From contig SZOQ01000001.1 in assembly GCA_030272835.1 (NCBI GenBank), forward strand, positions 62,001 through 126,000: DNA of 64,000 bases, in the 5' to 3' direction. The DNA is from 2-12-FULL-60-25 sp003576745 (GTDB lineage Bacteria > Patescibacteriota > Patescibacteriia > 2-12-FULL-60-25). Positions within the stretch are counted from its first letter, which is position 1. The number at the start of each line of letters is the position of its first letter. Positions 22,410-31,658 of the stretch are shown one piece after another. The notes below the pieces were generated by a model. The model was given only the letters and a program-made list of their open reading frames with translations, was not told the origin of the DNA and searched no databases. Both the position numbers and the translations under genes were made by a program.

Positions 22410-22735
22410 AGCGGGGGGTTCGGGTTTCGGGTTACTGGTTACGGGGTTCGGATTATGGGGTGCATGGCTCATGGCCCAAGGCTCATAACCTACGGACCTA
22501 CGATCTTACAGACCTATGGCAAAGGGAACGGATTACGGGACGCAAGTCTCATGACGCACGGTCTCGCCCTACGCAACCACGTCCTACGCAACTACGTACT
22601 CTTCCCCCCTACGCCCTACGCACCACGTCCTACGTACTCTCTTCGCATCCCGCAACCCGCTCACCGCATGGCTCACGGCTCACGACGCAAGACCTGCAAT
22701 TCGTCATTCGCCCATCCGCAATCCTACATGCGATT
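22410..22735 (+). repeat. modular intergenic repeat, forward copy (R, T, S, Q, T, P, T)
   Basis: R (GGGTTACTGGTTACGGGG), T (CATGGCTCATGGCCCAAGG), S (CCTACGATCTTACAGACC), Q, a second T, a long P tract of four words, and T again. It is one of the longest copies. Confidence 0.75.
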
Positions 22736-22740
22736 CTTAC

Positions 22741-23892
22741 TCAAAAAATACTGAAATCCGGTAAAATACTTTCGATGAATATCCTGGTAAAAACTTCCAC
22801 ATGTACAGCTCCGGAATGTTCGTGCGTCCCGTCATTATAGCGCGCGACGATATTTACGCCTCCCATATATCCGGCAGCGGAATGGAATAACCCCGTCGGG
22901 CTCAATACGCCGGTGTCGGAATTCCCAAGCTGCCAGGTTGCTCTCGCTGTAATATCATCCCGCCGTTCTCCGCGCGCGTCGATGAATATTGCGTACGCCC
23001 TGAATGCCTGATCGCTGTCATCAAGCATAACTACCGTACCGTCATCTAGTGTTTTCGGATCCACCGCCTCTATTTCAACGCGCTGAAACCCAGAATGCAC
23101 GGCGCTCGGCTCGTCGAGTGTGAACACCCCCGCCTCATGACCAACGCGGCTTACGTCTTCCTGAATGCCTGCATCCCGACGAATCCGCGAAGCTTCTTCC
23201 GCAAAGATTGCGTCCGCTTTCAGCTGGCGGCGCACAAAAGGTTCATTCCTGTCATCATCGGTCGTCGGCAGGATAACCGACGGAAAATCCTGCGGAGGAT
23301 TCCGCGTATCAAAATCCGTCGTGAACCCTTCCGAAAGGATTCCCGAAACGGCCCCCTGAAGCAGGATACTCCCGTCGTATTCATCAATTTTTAGCCGTTC
23401 GGATACTCCGGTCATGAGAAAAGCCGTTCCCCGAACCGTTGCGATCGCGTTTTGATACTTAACTTCATATAAAGAATCGATATCTAAAAGCTTCAGCGTC
23501 CGGCTCCATACCCTTCCGCCAATAAGCTGCAAACGAACAACTTGCTTCTTCCAGTCCGATCCGTCCACAGAAGTTTCCGCGATCACGACCGAAGAATTCT
23601 CATCGAGCGCCATTCGGCTCCCTTTGTAGAACTCGACCGTTACGCTACTCCCCTCTTTTGTGTCGAGGCGGTCCCCGGTCTGAACCCGCGTATGGTTATC
23701 CACACCGATTTCCTCGCCGTTCCGCGTCAGAATAACTGCTCCCTGGACATTGGTGATTTCCGCGGCAAACTCGAATGTCGATGCCCCCGGACTCCCCGTA
23801 ATATCCCCTGCGGCTGGAGACCGGAAACAGCCCTGTCCGGCGAGAACAAGAAAACTAAATGCGAGCATTCCTGCGAAAAAACGCCGAAGCAT
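22741..23892 (-). CDS. FecR-domain lipoprotein
   Basis: 383 aa. A signal peptide ends in LAGQGC, so Cys22 is probably lipidated. A FecR domain spans about residues 45-170: VDNHTRVQTGDRLDTKEGSSVTVEF, SRMALDENSSVVI, RLQLIGGRVWSRTLKL, YQNAIATVRGTAFLM. FecR domains bind extracellular ligands or peptidoglycan-associated partners, but the role of lipid-anchored forms is unclear. The last ~90 residues look like a bacterial Ig-like strand domain (TARATWQLGNSDTGVLSPTG). Lgt, needed for anchoring, is also in the window. Confidence 0.85.
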   Translation of the reverse strand: MLRRFFAGMLAFSFLVLAGQGCFRSPAAGDITGSPGASTFEFAAEITNVQGAVILTRNGEEIGVDNHTRVQTGDRLDTKEGSSVTVEFYKGSRMALDENSSVVIAETSVDGSDWKKQVVRLQLIGGRVWSRTLKLLDIDSLYEVKYQNAIATVRGTAFLMTGVSERLKIDEYDGSILLQGAVSGILSEGFTTDFDTRNPPQDFPSVILPTTDDDRNEPFVRRQLKADAIFAEEASRIRRDAGIQEDVSRVGHEAGVFTLDEPSAVHSGFQRVEIEAVDPKTLDDGTVVMLDDSDQAFRAYAIFIDARGERRDDITARATWQLGNSDTGVLSPTGLFHSAAGYMGGVNIVARYNDGTHEHSGAVHVEVFTRIFIESILPDFSIF

Positions 23893-23980
23893 TGGCTTGG
23901 AGGGTACCGAGGAATCTTTTTGTCCGCAACCTAGATCTCCCCTCGACGGAGCGCGTGCATTATGCTATGAACAGCGTCGA

Positions 23981-23999
23981 ACGCCGTATGATGCGGCGT
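23981..23999 (+). other. leader stem-loop of the 853-aa gene
   Basis: ACGCCG (23981-23986) pairs with CGGCGT (23994-23999), 30 bases before the TTG start. I could not assign a firm promoter. Confidence 0.4.
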
Positions 24000-24029
24000 G
24001 GTGCGAACCTTCACAATAAGGAGAACCTC

Positions 24030-26591
24030 TTGAACGGAAACGAATCCGAACCGCGATCTGTGGCGGATCCGAATCCGCCTCCCGACGACACGGATATTTA
24101 TGCCGTGCTGGCAAAAGAATATCGCATTGATCAGTCGACCGTCTCCATCCTCCGAACGAAGCGGGTTTTCGAACGGCTCTCCGTTCAGGAAATCCGCGTG
24201 ATGATGGAACGCTATATCGCCACCTTCGGTACGGACATCGCCCAACGGCTCATTTCCTATGCGCCGAAGGACGTCCGTCCGTGGCTGGAAGAGGTCGCGC
24301 CCCGCGTTTCCGAACTCGGCAGGGTGTGTCCCGACCTGAAGCTTCGATTCGCTTTCGATATGATCATTCGCGAATACGAGATGATTCAATGTCCGAAGGA
24401 TCACTTCGACGCGCTCATCGAGAGCCTCTTCGGCCTCATCTCGTCGCCGCAGGAGCGGCAGAACTTCCTCTACGCCTATCCTCAATACTTCTCGCTGGAT
24501 CCGGTAAAGGTACGCGCCTTCACGGGCCGTGGATTCTCGTTGAAGAAAGACGGCGATGTACCCGCGTTCTGGCAACAACTGAAAAGCTTTTCGCAGTACA
24601 CCAAGGACGAGCTCGAAACAGCAAGGAAAGCATATGAAAAGACACTGGAGACACAGCTGCGCCGCCAAAGCGAGGCTGCCCCTCAGCATGGACCGGTCAT
24701 TCATTCGAGCCCGCCTGCGCTCACAAACCGCGCGTCTTCTCAGGGACATCGCTCATCGGCGAGGCTGAACGCCCCCGCCCGGTCAACGGTACAGCTGAAA
24801 TTCGACGATATGCTTCCAGGACATGCACCAGTCTTCATGACGCGGCGGCCGGAAGCGGGCAAATCGCAGAGGTCAAGGCCTCCCCTGCCGCAGGAAGCTC
24901 CGTCCGGGGAAACGCAACTGGCACTCTTCGACAGACCGATGCGTGGAACATACGCGCCGGAAGTCCTCGAACACATCGCGGAGGAAGCTTCACCGGAAAG
25001 AAAGACCTCGACATATGAACCCTTAATCATCGACGCTCCGGAAGCCGATGCGGCCGCCGCACAAGCGCTCGCCGCGCCCAATCAGGAGACCGTAGCCATA
25101 CGGCAAGCGGAGCAGTATCTTTACGCCTTACGGCTTTCGCCCGGCATGCGGAACAAAGCCCTGTTACGCCTTCGTCGCGTCTTCGGATCCGTTCGGCTGG
25201 GCATGGCATGGATCGGACGCATGCGGACTCTCGGGTGGACGGACGAGCATTTCCTCCGGCTATTTCAATCTCCATCGTGCCGCGCATTGCGCGTGCCGAG
25301 CGAGATGTACATCCTCTGGATGGCACTGTTCCGCGACAAAGCCGGCATTGATGCCGACATGGCCGCCCGCATCCTGATCGACAATGATTTCCTGCTAACG
25401 ATTGGCGTGCAGGAATGTGAAAAGCGCCTTGAAGCGGCATGCGACGGAGGCGCCGCCGATGAAAAACGGAACATTCTTGTCAATTCTACCGGTACGCTCC
25501 GAATGAGGGCGGTAACCTTACGGATCCAGCTCAGAAAAAAACAGACGGCGCGCGAATCCGCTTCCGGCGACAGTCTGAAAAAACATGAGGAACACAAGCC
25601 GAACGACGCCGGAGCCGACGAACTGCGCTCCGCCTCCAGAACGCGGGCGCCGTCACTGAGCCGGCCGGAGGATGCCTTCCTCTCAAATGGCTGGAAAAGA
25701 CCCGCTGTGGAAGCGCACTTCAGAGCATTCCCCTCCCTTTCACGACAGCCCGCGAACATCCTGTACGAATCGATCCGACTCCTCGCGCATCATCTAGGCC
25801 TCCGCGGATCGCCGTTCACACACGCCCTGTCTCAAGGTATCGCCTCCGTGGTGGAATACGCTCCCCGCCTGAACGAGCTGGATCGCCGTAACGCGGCGGA
25901 TCGCCGGAAAAACCACGCCTGGTATGCAGGATTCGGAACAGAGGGAATGGCGCAGGAGCTGGCCGTCTCTGTCCACCGCCTCGCAGAAGCGCGACAAGAG
26001 GAAGAAATACGGGAATCCTCGAATCCGCTCACGGACGCGTTGAACGAGCTGGACAAGTGGTTGGCAACGCGACGATGCGACGAACAGGCGGAAGACGGGA
26101 CAGCTTATAATGAACCTCCGGAAGCGCGGAATACGGTCACGGGAAAAACATTCCTGATGCGCCATCCGCATATGCTGGCTCTGCACCGGCAGCCATTGCT
26201 CGTTATTTACGGCATGATTCGCAGCTACGGCCTTCGCGAATACCACGCAAAGACGAACCTGCTGCAGAAGCCGCCACAGCTCCATAAGCATCTGGCTCCC
26301 CTCTTCCTGCATCCGCAGGTCCTCATGGAAATCATCAACCGTCAGCGCAAACTGGCCGTGGAGTCCCTGTCGGATTCTCCGCTGGATTCCGCAACGCTCG
26401 ATCCCTGCCTAGACTGGCGCCGACTCCTCACGCCTCTGCCGGAGCTCGAGTGGCGCTATGCTCTTCTTCGTCAGGAGCGGGCCAGACTGAAACCGAATGA
26501 CCCCGCGACTGCACAGGTGATCGAAGCCCTATTCGGTCCATCGAGAAAAAAGTTCGCGACAATCTCATCAAGATTTGCCCGCGCGTGGTAA
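24030..26591 (+). CDS. large hypothetical protein with mTERF-like helical repeats
   Basis: 853 aa with a TTG start, chosen because AAGGAG ends six bases upstream; a longer frame to 23859 would overlap the FecR gene antisense and lacks a site. Mostly helical. Several segments show a repeat pattern like mTERF modules, hxxxPxhhxxxxxxhxxxxxxLxxxG: FLMRHPHMLALHRQPLLVIY with the following SYGL, and HFRAFPSLSRQPANILYES with HHLGL. Two Pro/Ser/Arg-rich linkers (about 200-310 and 510-580) split it into three parts. No signal peptide or membrane helix. Nucleic-acid binding is a guess from the repeat pattern. It is by far the largest accessory gene here. Confidence 0.7.
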   Translation: MNGNESEPRSVADPNPPPDDTDIYAVLAKEYRIDQSTVSILRTKRVFERLSVQEIRVMMERYIATFGTDIAQRLISYAPKDVRPWLEEVAPRVSELGRVCPDLKLRFAFDMIIREYEMIQCPKDHFDALIESLFGLISSPQERQNFLYAYPQYFSLDPVKVRAFTGRGFSLKKDGDVPAFWQQLKSFSQYTKDELETARKAYEKTLETQLRRQSEAAPQHGPVIHSSPPALTNRASSQGHRSSARLNAPARSTVQLKFDDMLPGHAPVFMTRRPEAGKSQRSRPPLPQEAPSGETQLALFDRPMRGTYAPEVLEHIAEEASPERKTSTYEPLIIDAPEADAAAAQALAAPNQETVAIRQAEQYLYALRLSPGMRNKALLRLRRVFGSVRLGMAWIGRMRTLGWTDEHFLRLFQSPSCRALRVPSEMYILWMALFRDKAGIDADMAARILIDNDFLLTIGVQECEKRLEAACDGGAADEKRNILVNSTGTLRMRAVTLRIQLRKKQTARESASGDSLKKHEEHKPNDAGADELRSASRTRAPSLSRPEDAFLSNGWKRPAVEAHFRAFPSLSRQPANILYESIRLLAHHLGLRGSPFTHALSQGIASVVEYAPRLNELDRRNAADRRKNHAWYAGFGTEGMAQELAVSVHRLAEARQEEEIRESSNPLTDALNELDKWLATRRCDEQAEDGTAYNEPPEARNTVTGKTFLMRHPHMLALHRQPLLVIYGMIRSYGLREYHAKTNLLQKPPQLHKHLAPLFLHPQVLMEIINRQRKLAVESLSDSPLDSATLDPCLDWRRLLTPLPELEWRYALLRQERARLKPNDPATAQVIEALFGPSRKKFATISSRFARAW

Positions 26592-26613
26592 AAAGATTCT
26601 CCTCTCTATGTAC

Positions 26614-26650
26614 ACGCCCCCGTCCGCATTCCTGCGCGGGGGCCTTTTGT
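26614..26650 (+). terminator. rho-independent terminator of the 853-aa gene
   Basis: GCCCCCG (26614-26620) faces CGGGGGGGCC, followed by TTTTGTTT. An inverted near-copy of 26624-26662 lies at 29610-29643 on the other side of uvrA. Confidence 0.65.
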
Positions 26651-26679
26651 TTACGGATGACGTTTATGAATGAAGGAGT

Positions 26680-26988
26680 GGGGAGTGGAGGGGTGGCCGT
26701 GAGCCGTGAGCCATGAGCCTTGCGCCATACGGTATGCGGGTTGCGGGATGCGAAAAGAGTACGTAGTTGCGTAGGGTGGGACATAATTCTCCCCAAACTC
26801 TTTGCCCTAGGTCTGTAGGATCGTAGGTCCGTAGGTCATGAGCCTTGGGCCATGAGCCATGCACCCCATAATCCGAACCCGTAACCAATAACACGTAACA
26901 CGTTCCCTTTGCACTTAGCTCTTTGCCCTCTTTTCCCAATCGCCAATTGCTAGAACGAAAAATGTCCAACGACAAACTGCCCGAAGTC
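26680..26988 (-). repeat. modular intergenic repeat, reverse copy (T, P, H, S, T, R, Q, V)
   Basis: T (GAGCCATGAGCCTTGCGCC), GCGGGTTGCGGGATGCG, P, a variant H (GGGACATAATTCTCCCC), S (CTGTAGGATCGTAGGTCCG), T, R (ACCCGTAACCAATAACACG), Q and V. It separates the 853-aa gene and uvrA, which converge. Confidence 0.75.
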
Positions 26989-26992
26989 TGAC

Positions 26993-29542
26993 TCACCTCC
27001 GCAAAACCTTTTTCAAATACTGCCCTGTATAACTTTCCTTCACCTTCGCAACGTCTTCCGGCATTCCCTGGGCGACGATTTTCCCTCCCATATCCCCTCC
27101 TTCCGGGCCAAGATCGATGACCCAGTCGGCATTTTTAATGATATCGAGATTATGTTCGATGATGCACACGGTATTGCCGCGATTTACAAGACGATGCAGC
27201 ACGTCGAGAAATTTCCGTATGTCCTCAAAATGCAGTCCCGTGGTAGGTTCATCGAATAAATAAAACGTCTTCCCCGTATCACGGCGCGCCAATTCGGAGG
27301 ATAATTTTATTCGTTGCGCTTCGCCGCCGGAAAGCGTGGTCGCGGATTGTCCGAGCTGGATATAGCCGAGCCCAACATCGAGAAGCACTTGCGTACGATC
27401 GCGAATCGGCGGAATGTCCTTAAAAAACTCATTCGCTTCTTCCACGGTCATTGTAAGAACATCATGAACGGATTTGCCGCGGTACGCTACCTCCAGCGTT
27501 TCGCGGCTGAACCGCCTGCCCTTGCACACATCGCACGGAACAAAAACCGTGGGAAGGAAATGCATCTCGATGGCGATTTGCCCGTTTCCTTCGCAATGCT
27601 CGCAGCGTCCGCCCGGAACATTAAAACTGAATCTCCCTTTTTTATATCCGCGCACTCTCGCTTCGGATGTCATCGTATATAAGTCGCGGACATGATTCCA
27701 AATGCCGGTATAGGTAGCGGGATTGGAACGCGGCGTCCGCCCAATGGGAGACTGATCGACATCGATGATTTTATCGATCCACCCCGCTCCGAGAATACTT
27801 TTATGTGATCCGGGTTCCGCCTGCGATCCATGAAATTCCCTTGCGAGAGCGCGATACAAAATGTCTATCAGAAGGGTGGATTTTCCGGATCCGGATACGC
27901 CCGTAATGCACACAAATCGCTTTAGAGGAATTTTCACGTTGATGTTTTTGAGATTATTCTCTCGCGCGCCGCGGATTTCCAAAAAGGTCGTTGCCTCGGG
28001 CCGCCGTTTTTTCGGATATGGAATCTGCCGATCGCCCCGAAGATATGCGCAGGTAACGCTGTTCGTGTTTTGAAGAATCTCGGGCATGGGGCCGGCGGCG
28101 ACCACTTCGCCCCCGTGCCGTCCCGCCCCGGGACCGATGTCGATGAGATAGTCCGATGCGGCAATCGTGTCTTCATCGTGCTCGACCACGATGATGGTAT
28201 TTCCGAGATCGCGAAGGGCTTCCAGCGTTTCCACGAGTTTTGCATTGTCGCGTTGATGCAGGCCGATGGTCGGTTCGTCGAGCACATACAGCGCTCCCAC
28301 GAGCCGGCTTCCGATTTGTGAAGCAAGGCGGATGCGCTGGGCTTCGCCGCCGGACAGCGTGCCCGCTTTCCGATCGAGCGAAAGGTAATGCAGGCCGACG
28401 TTCAAGAGAAACTGCAAGCGATTCTGGATTTCACGCAGTAGAGGTTCGGCGACGGCCGCATCGGCCGCCGACAGTGAGAGCGCGCCAAGTGCATCGTGCG
28501 CGGCATCGATATGCATGTTCGTGAGTTCCACGATATTCCGGTTCTCCAAAAGGACATGCAGGGATTCTCTCCGAAGCCGAGCGCCTTTGCAGGCCGGACA
28601 GACGATTTCGGAAAATATATCCTCCGTGCCGAGCCCATTGCAGGTTTCGCATGCGCCATACGGTGAGTTAAAGGAAAACAGGCGAGGTTCAATTTCCGGA
28701 AAGGAGAATCCGTCGTCCGGGCAGGAAAACCGCGAACTCATAAGCAACTCCGAATCGTCGTCCAGAATCACTTGAACCGAATCATTCCCCCGATCCAGCG
28801 CCATTTCCACCGCCTCCGAGAGCCTGGATCGAAGGGACTTGTTGTTTTCCACGGGCCATCCGAGAGGGACGCGGTCTACGACGAGCTCGATGGTATGCTG
28901 TTTGAATTTCTTGAGCGGAATGCGCTCGCGCAAAGAAAAAATGCGGCCGTCCACGCGCGCTTCCAAAAATCCGTCGTGGTAAAAATCCTGAAGGAGCTGA
29001 TAATACTCTCCTTTCCTTCCACGGACGGCGGGAGCCATAACCACGATTTCATTGCGCGAAGCTTTGTTCTTACGGGACCGAATTCCTTCCGGATCCGCAT
29101 GGAGTTCGATAGTCCGCTTCAAAATGGCATCGACAATCTCATCAGCGCTCATGCGGCGGATGGGCTTGCCGCAAATGGGACAATGCGGTTTTCCGACGCG
29201 CGCATACAATACGCGGAGATAGTCGTATATTTCCGTAATCGTCGCCACCGTGGAACGCGGGTTTGCCGAATGCGCTTTTTGATCAATAGAGATGGCCGGT
29301 GACAGCCCCTCAATTTCATCCACGTCGGGCTTGTCCATTTGTCCCAAAAACTGCCGCGCATACGCCGAAAGCGATTCAACGTATCGCCGCTGTCCCTCGG
29401 CGAAAATCGTATCAAACGCCAAACTGGACTTTCCGCTGCCGGAGAGTCCCGTAAACACAATCATGTTGTTCCGCGGCATCTCAACGGTGATGTTCTTGAG
29501 ATTATGCTCGCGCGCGCCTTTGATGACGATCTTGTCTTGCAT
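26993..29542 (-). CDS. uvrA: excinuclease ABC subunit A
   Basis: 849 aa from MQDKIVIKGAREHNLKN. DNA-damage sensor that loads UvrB. Two ABC ATPase modules: Walker A FTGLSGSGKSSL and ITGVSGSGKSTL; signatures TLSGGEAQRIRLA and TLSGGEAQRIKLS; Walker B ALYVLDEPTIGLH and TFYLFDEPTTGLH. Zinc modules: CPICGK early, CETCNGLG...CPACKG, and CEHCEGNG...CDVCKG. Somewhat shorter than the ~940 aa of E. coli. No ribosome site precedes the ATG. Confidence 0.97.
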   Translation of the reverse strand: MQDKIVIKGAREHNLKNITVEMPRNNMIVFTGLSGSGKSSLAFDTIFAEGQRRYVESLSAYARQFLGQMDKPDVDEIEGLSPAISIDQKAHSANPRSTVATITEIYDYLRVLYARVGKPHCPICGKPIRRMSADEIVDAILKRTIELHADPEGIRSRKNKASRNEIVVMAPAVRGRKGEYYQLLQDFYHDGFLEARVDGRIFSLRERIPLKKFKQHTIELVVDRVPLGWPVENNKSLRSRLSEAVEMALDRGNDSVQVILDDDSELLMSSRFSCPDDGFSFPEIEPRLFSFNSPYGACETCNGLGTEDIFSEIVCPACKGARLRRESLHVLLENRNIVELTNMHIDAAHDALGALSLSAADAAVAEPLLREIQNRLQFLLNVGLHYLSLDRKAGTLSGGEAQRIRLASQIGSRLVGALYVLDEPTIGLHQRDNAKLVETLEALRDLGNTIIVVEHDEDTIAASDYLIDIGPGAGRHGGEVVAAGPMPEILQNTNSVTCAYLRGDRQIPYPKKRRPEATTFLEIRGARENNLKNINVKIPLKRFVCITGVSGSGKSTLLIDILYRALAREFHGSQAEPGSHKSILGAGWIDKIIDVDQSPIGRTPRSNPATYTGIWNHVRDLYTMTSEARVRGYKKGRFSFNVPGGRCEHCEGNGQIAIEMHFLPTVFVPCDVCKGRRFSRETLEVAYRGKSVHDVLTMTVEEANEFFKDIPPIRDRTQVLLDVGLGYIQLGQSATTLSGGEAQRIKLSSELARRDTGKTFYLFDEPTTGLHFEDIRKFLDVLHRLVNRGNTVCIIEHNLDIIKNADWVIDLGPEGGDMGGKIVAQGMPEDVAKVKESYTGQYLKKVLRR

Positions 29543-29544
29543 GA

Positions 29545-29605
29545 ATATCTGAACTAAGGGCAAAGGGTTCGGGGAGAATTATGCTCCTCCTACGCAACCT
29601 CCAGC
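29545..29605 (+). repeat. short modular repeat copy (Q, H, P)
   Basis: GGGCAAAGGGTTCGGGGAG, the H variant with AATTATG and CTCCTCC, and one P word. It is immediately upstream of uvrA. Confidence 0.6.
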
Positions 29606-29609
29606 ATCC

Positions 29610-29643
29610 CGTCATTCGTAAACAAAAGGCCCCCGCGGAATGC
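29610..29643 (-). repeat. orphan inverted copy of a terminator
   Basis: On the minus strand it reads GCATTCCGCGGGGGCC followed by TTTTGTTTACGAATGACG, matching the terminator region of the 853-aa gene at 26624-26662 apart from small indels. No gene of the right orientation lies before it; 29644-29776 is otherwise only leader DNA. Confidence 0.6.
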
Positions 29644-29776
29644 AGGCACTATGGGAGTATAGAGCGGATATCTAAGAATGTCGATTGTCGAACGAGTCAC
29701 AATATCTTGACGGATTGAGTGGATACATTCATAAAAGTCGCATAGACTGGTCGCATCTCATTCCTATTTACACGCT

Positions 29777-30562
29777 ATGAACGTATTGCTCAATGATAAA
29801 AACGAGGGCGTCGGCGGACTTTCCGGAACCTCGAAGACAATGTTCGTTCTTGGGCTTACCATGGGCATCGGCGGAATGTCCCTGCTCGCTCTGTTTTTCG
29901 TTATGTCCGTATTTTTGAACGGAAACTCCGGAGATCTTCTTGCGGCAAAAGCTCCCTCTGCCGCAGTCATCCCATCCGCCCCCTCGCCCACCGCCATAGC
30001 AGACGCGGCGGATGATCCGTATGAGCCGGCCTATCCTCCGGGAGACGTGACGGATGCAGACCACATCCGCGGGAACAAGAATGCAAAGGTTACTCTTATC
30101 GAATACTCGGACTTTGAGTGTCCGTTCTGCCTTCAGCATGGGGACACGCTCAATCAACTCCTCGCCGCCTATCCGAACGATGTTCGAGTCGTATACCGGC
30201 ATTTCCCGCTCACGGGGCTTCATCCCGAAGCGCAAAAAGCCGCGGAAGCCTCCGAGTGCGCGGCAGATCAAGAAAAATTCTGGGAAATGCATGATGCCAT
30301 TTTCCAGGCAAATGCCGACGGCACCATGTCCGTGAACGCATGGAAGAAAATCGCAGGAACCCTGCAGCTGGACACGAATGCATTCAACAATTGTCTTGAT
30401 TCGGGAGAAAAAGCCTCTGTCGTTGCCACCCACCAAAATGACGGTGCGAATGCCGGCATTGCAGGCACGCCCGGAACGTTTGTGAACGGCCAGCTGATCG
30501 AAGGAGCCATTCCGTTCGCGAACTTCAAGCAAATCGTGGAAGCCGCCGGGGCATCCAGCTGA
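29777..30562 (+). CDS. membrane-anchored DsbA-like thiol oxidoreductase
   Basis: 261 aa. An N-terminal anchor (about 20-46) is followed by an Ala/Pro linker and a DsbA/thioredoxin-like domain (DSBA_2-type): VTLIEYSDFECPFCLQHGD carries the CPFC active site, VVYRHFPLTGLHPEAQKAAE and CAADQEKFWEMHDAIF are family hallmarks, and GTPGTFVNG holds the cis-Pro. It would form disulfides in exported proteins such as the Cys-rich pilus protein. It lacks a ribosome site, unlike the accessory plus-strand genes, so it belongs with the core set. Confidence 0.9.
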   Translation: MNVLLNDKNEGVGGLSGTSKTMFVLGLTMGIGGMSLLALFFVMSVFLNGNSGDLLAAKAPSAAVIPSAPSPTAIADAADDPYEPAYPPGDVTDADHIRGNKNAKVTLIEYSDFECPFCLQHGDTLNQLLAAYPNDVRVVYRHFPLTGLHPEAQKAAEASECAADQEKFWEMHDAIFQANADGTMSVNAWKKIAGTLQLDTNAFNNCLDSGEKASVVATHQNDGANAGIAGTPGTFVNGQLIEGAIPFANFKQIVEAAGASS

Positions 30563-30642
30563 TACCGCAGGTATTCCGCTCCAATAACGTATTCGTTGTC
30601 ACAAAGATCGCTCAAAGGCATCGGTCTGTGATCTGCATAGCA

Positions 30643-30682
30643 CACATAAAAACATCCCTGCGCGCCGAGATGTTTTTATGTG
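30643..30682. terminator. bidirectional terminator
   Basis: CACATAAAAACATC (30643-30656) pairs perfectly with GATGTTTTTATGTG (30669-30682). It gives T-rich ends both ways, serves tRNA-Ser on the minus strand and could stop the DsbA-like transcript on the plus strand. The right arm overlaps the CCA end of the tRNA by two bases. Confidence 0.65.
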
Positions 30683-30768
30683 GCGGAGAGGGAGGGATTC
30701 GAACCCTCGATACCTTGCGGTATGCTTGCTTTCCAAGCAAGTGCACTAGACCACTATGCGACCTCTCC
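30681..30768 (-). tRNA. tRNA-Ser (GGA)
   Basis: 88 nt. The acceptor stem GGAGAGG pairs with CCTCTCC, then discriminator G and an encoded CCA. The anticodon stem CTTGC/GCAAG holds the loop TTGGAAA with anticodon GGA (codons UCC and UCU). A long variable arm (ATACCGCAAGGTAT) marks a class II tRNA, and GGTTCGAATCC is the T loop. Confidence 0.95.
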
Positions 30769-30930
30769 AGTATTCCATTGCGTATACCCTGATGAGACAT
30801 GATTCGCCGAAACGAATGTTGCGGAAGGATAGGATACTATAGAAAGAAATTCAAGCCTGGGAATGCCGGATATTCGTCGAACTATTGCGCTTTGCGGATT
30901 ATATAAAAAACCCGTACACGTCGCTTTTAT

Positions 30931-30959
30931 TTGACGAAAACCGGCCTTTTTTCTATACT
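30931..30959 (+). promoter_or_regulatory. sigma-70-type promoter
   Basis: TTGACG (30931-30936), 17 bases, TATACT (30954-30959). It is close to consensus and about 45 bases before the ATG of the HAD gene, so unlike core genes this message has a leader. The stretch 30769-30930 shows nothing else I can support. Confidence 0.75.
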
Positions 30960-31007
30960 CGCGGCAATCGCCCCTTACAACTCCACTCATGAAGAATCGA
31001 GGATCAC

Positions 31008-31622
31008 ATGCCCAAGAAATTGCGCATTGGCCTCGATTTTCACGGGGTCATGCAATACACGAGCAAAGCGAAGCAAGACAGGGCCAAGCGGCTCTTTGGC
31101 CGGTTCATTCCGGCTGAGCTTTTCCGGCGCAATATCGTCGTCGGATCGGGGTACCTCACGGACGAGGAATACGACCGAATAACGAACCCGGTGTTCGAGG
31201 ATGTCGAATATGGCCGTCACATCGAGGAAGTGAATGGCGCAACCGAAACCGTGAAGCTCCTCATTGCAAAAGGCCACGACGTACACGTGATTACGGCGAG
31301 CGACCAGCGGGCACTCATCGTTGCGCAGGATTGGTGCGCGACGCGTTACATCAAGCTCTCCAGCACGCCTCACGGCGTCGGCAAAGGGAACACCAAGGGA
31401 GCCGTCGCCAACGCGCTCGGTATCGAAGTGTTCTTGGAAGACACTCCCGATCAGGCGCTCGCGCTCGTGGGAGTGGTCCCGCACGTCTTTCTTCTGACGC
31501 ACGAGTACAATGAACGGTTTCCCGCGGGGTACTACGGTATCACGCGAGTCAATTCGTTCTACGACTTCCTCGGAAGAGTGGAACTCATCGCAAATAAAAA
31601 CTCACAGGCGCCTGCGGCATGA
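31008..31622 (+). CDS. HAD-superfamily phosphatase-like protein
   Basis: 204 aa; GAGGA precedes the ATG. HAD motifs are visible: IGLDFHGVM (motif I, about 7-15), DVHVITAS (motif II, Thr/Ser) and VFLEDTPDQALA (motif IV acids). The order and spacing fit small 5'-nucleotidase-like HADs with a helical cap (RNIVVGSGYLTDEEYDRI). Odd point: the second residue of motif I is His (DFH) instead of the catalytic acid Asp (DxD), which would weaken ordinary phosphatase chemistry. It has its own consensus promoter and terminator. The substrate is unknown. Confidence 0.75.
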   Translation: MPKKLRIGLDFHGVMQYTSKAKQDRAKRLFGRFIPAELFRRNIVVGSGYLTDEEYDRITNPVFEDVEYGRHIEEVNGATETVKLLIAKGHDVHVITASDQRALIVAQDWCATRYIKLSSTPHGVGKGNTKGAVANALGIEVFLEDTPDQALALVGVVPHVFLLTHEYNERFPAGYYGITRVNSFYDFLGRVELIANKNSQAPAA

Positions 31623-31645
31623 CGCGCGGGGGCGCCTGTTTTTTT
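31605..31645 (+). terminator. terminator overlapping the end of the HAD gene
   Basis: CAGGCGCC (31605-31612) pairs with GGCGCCTG (31631-31638), followed by TTTTTTT (31639-31645). The left arm lies inside the last codons. The next gene converges at 31659. Confidence 0.75.
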
Positions 31646-31658
31646 GCTCTCTGATGAA

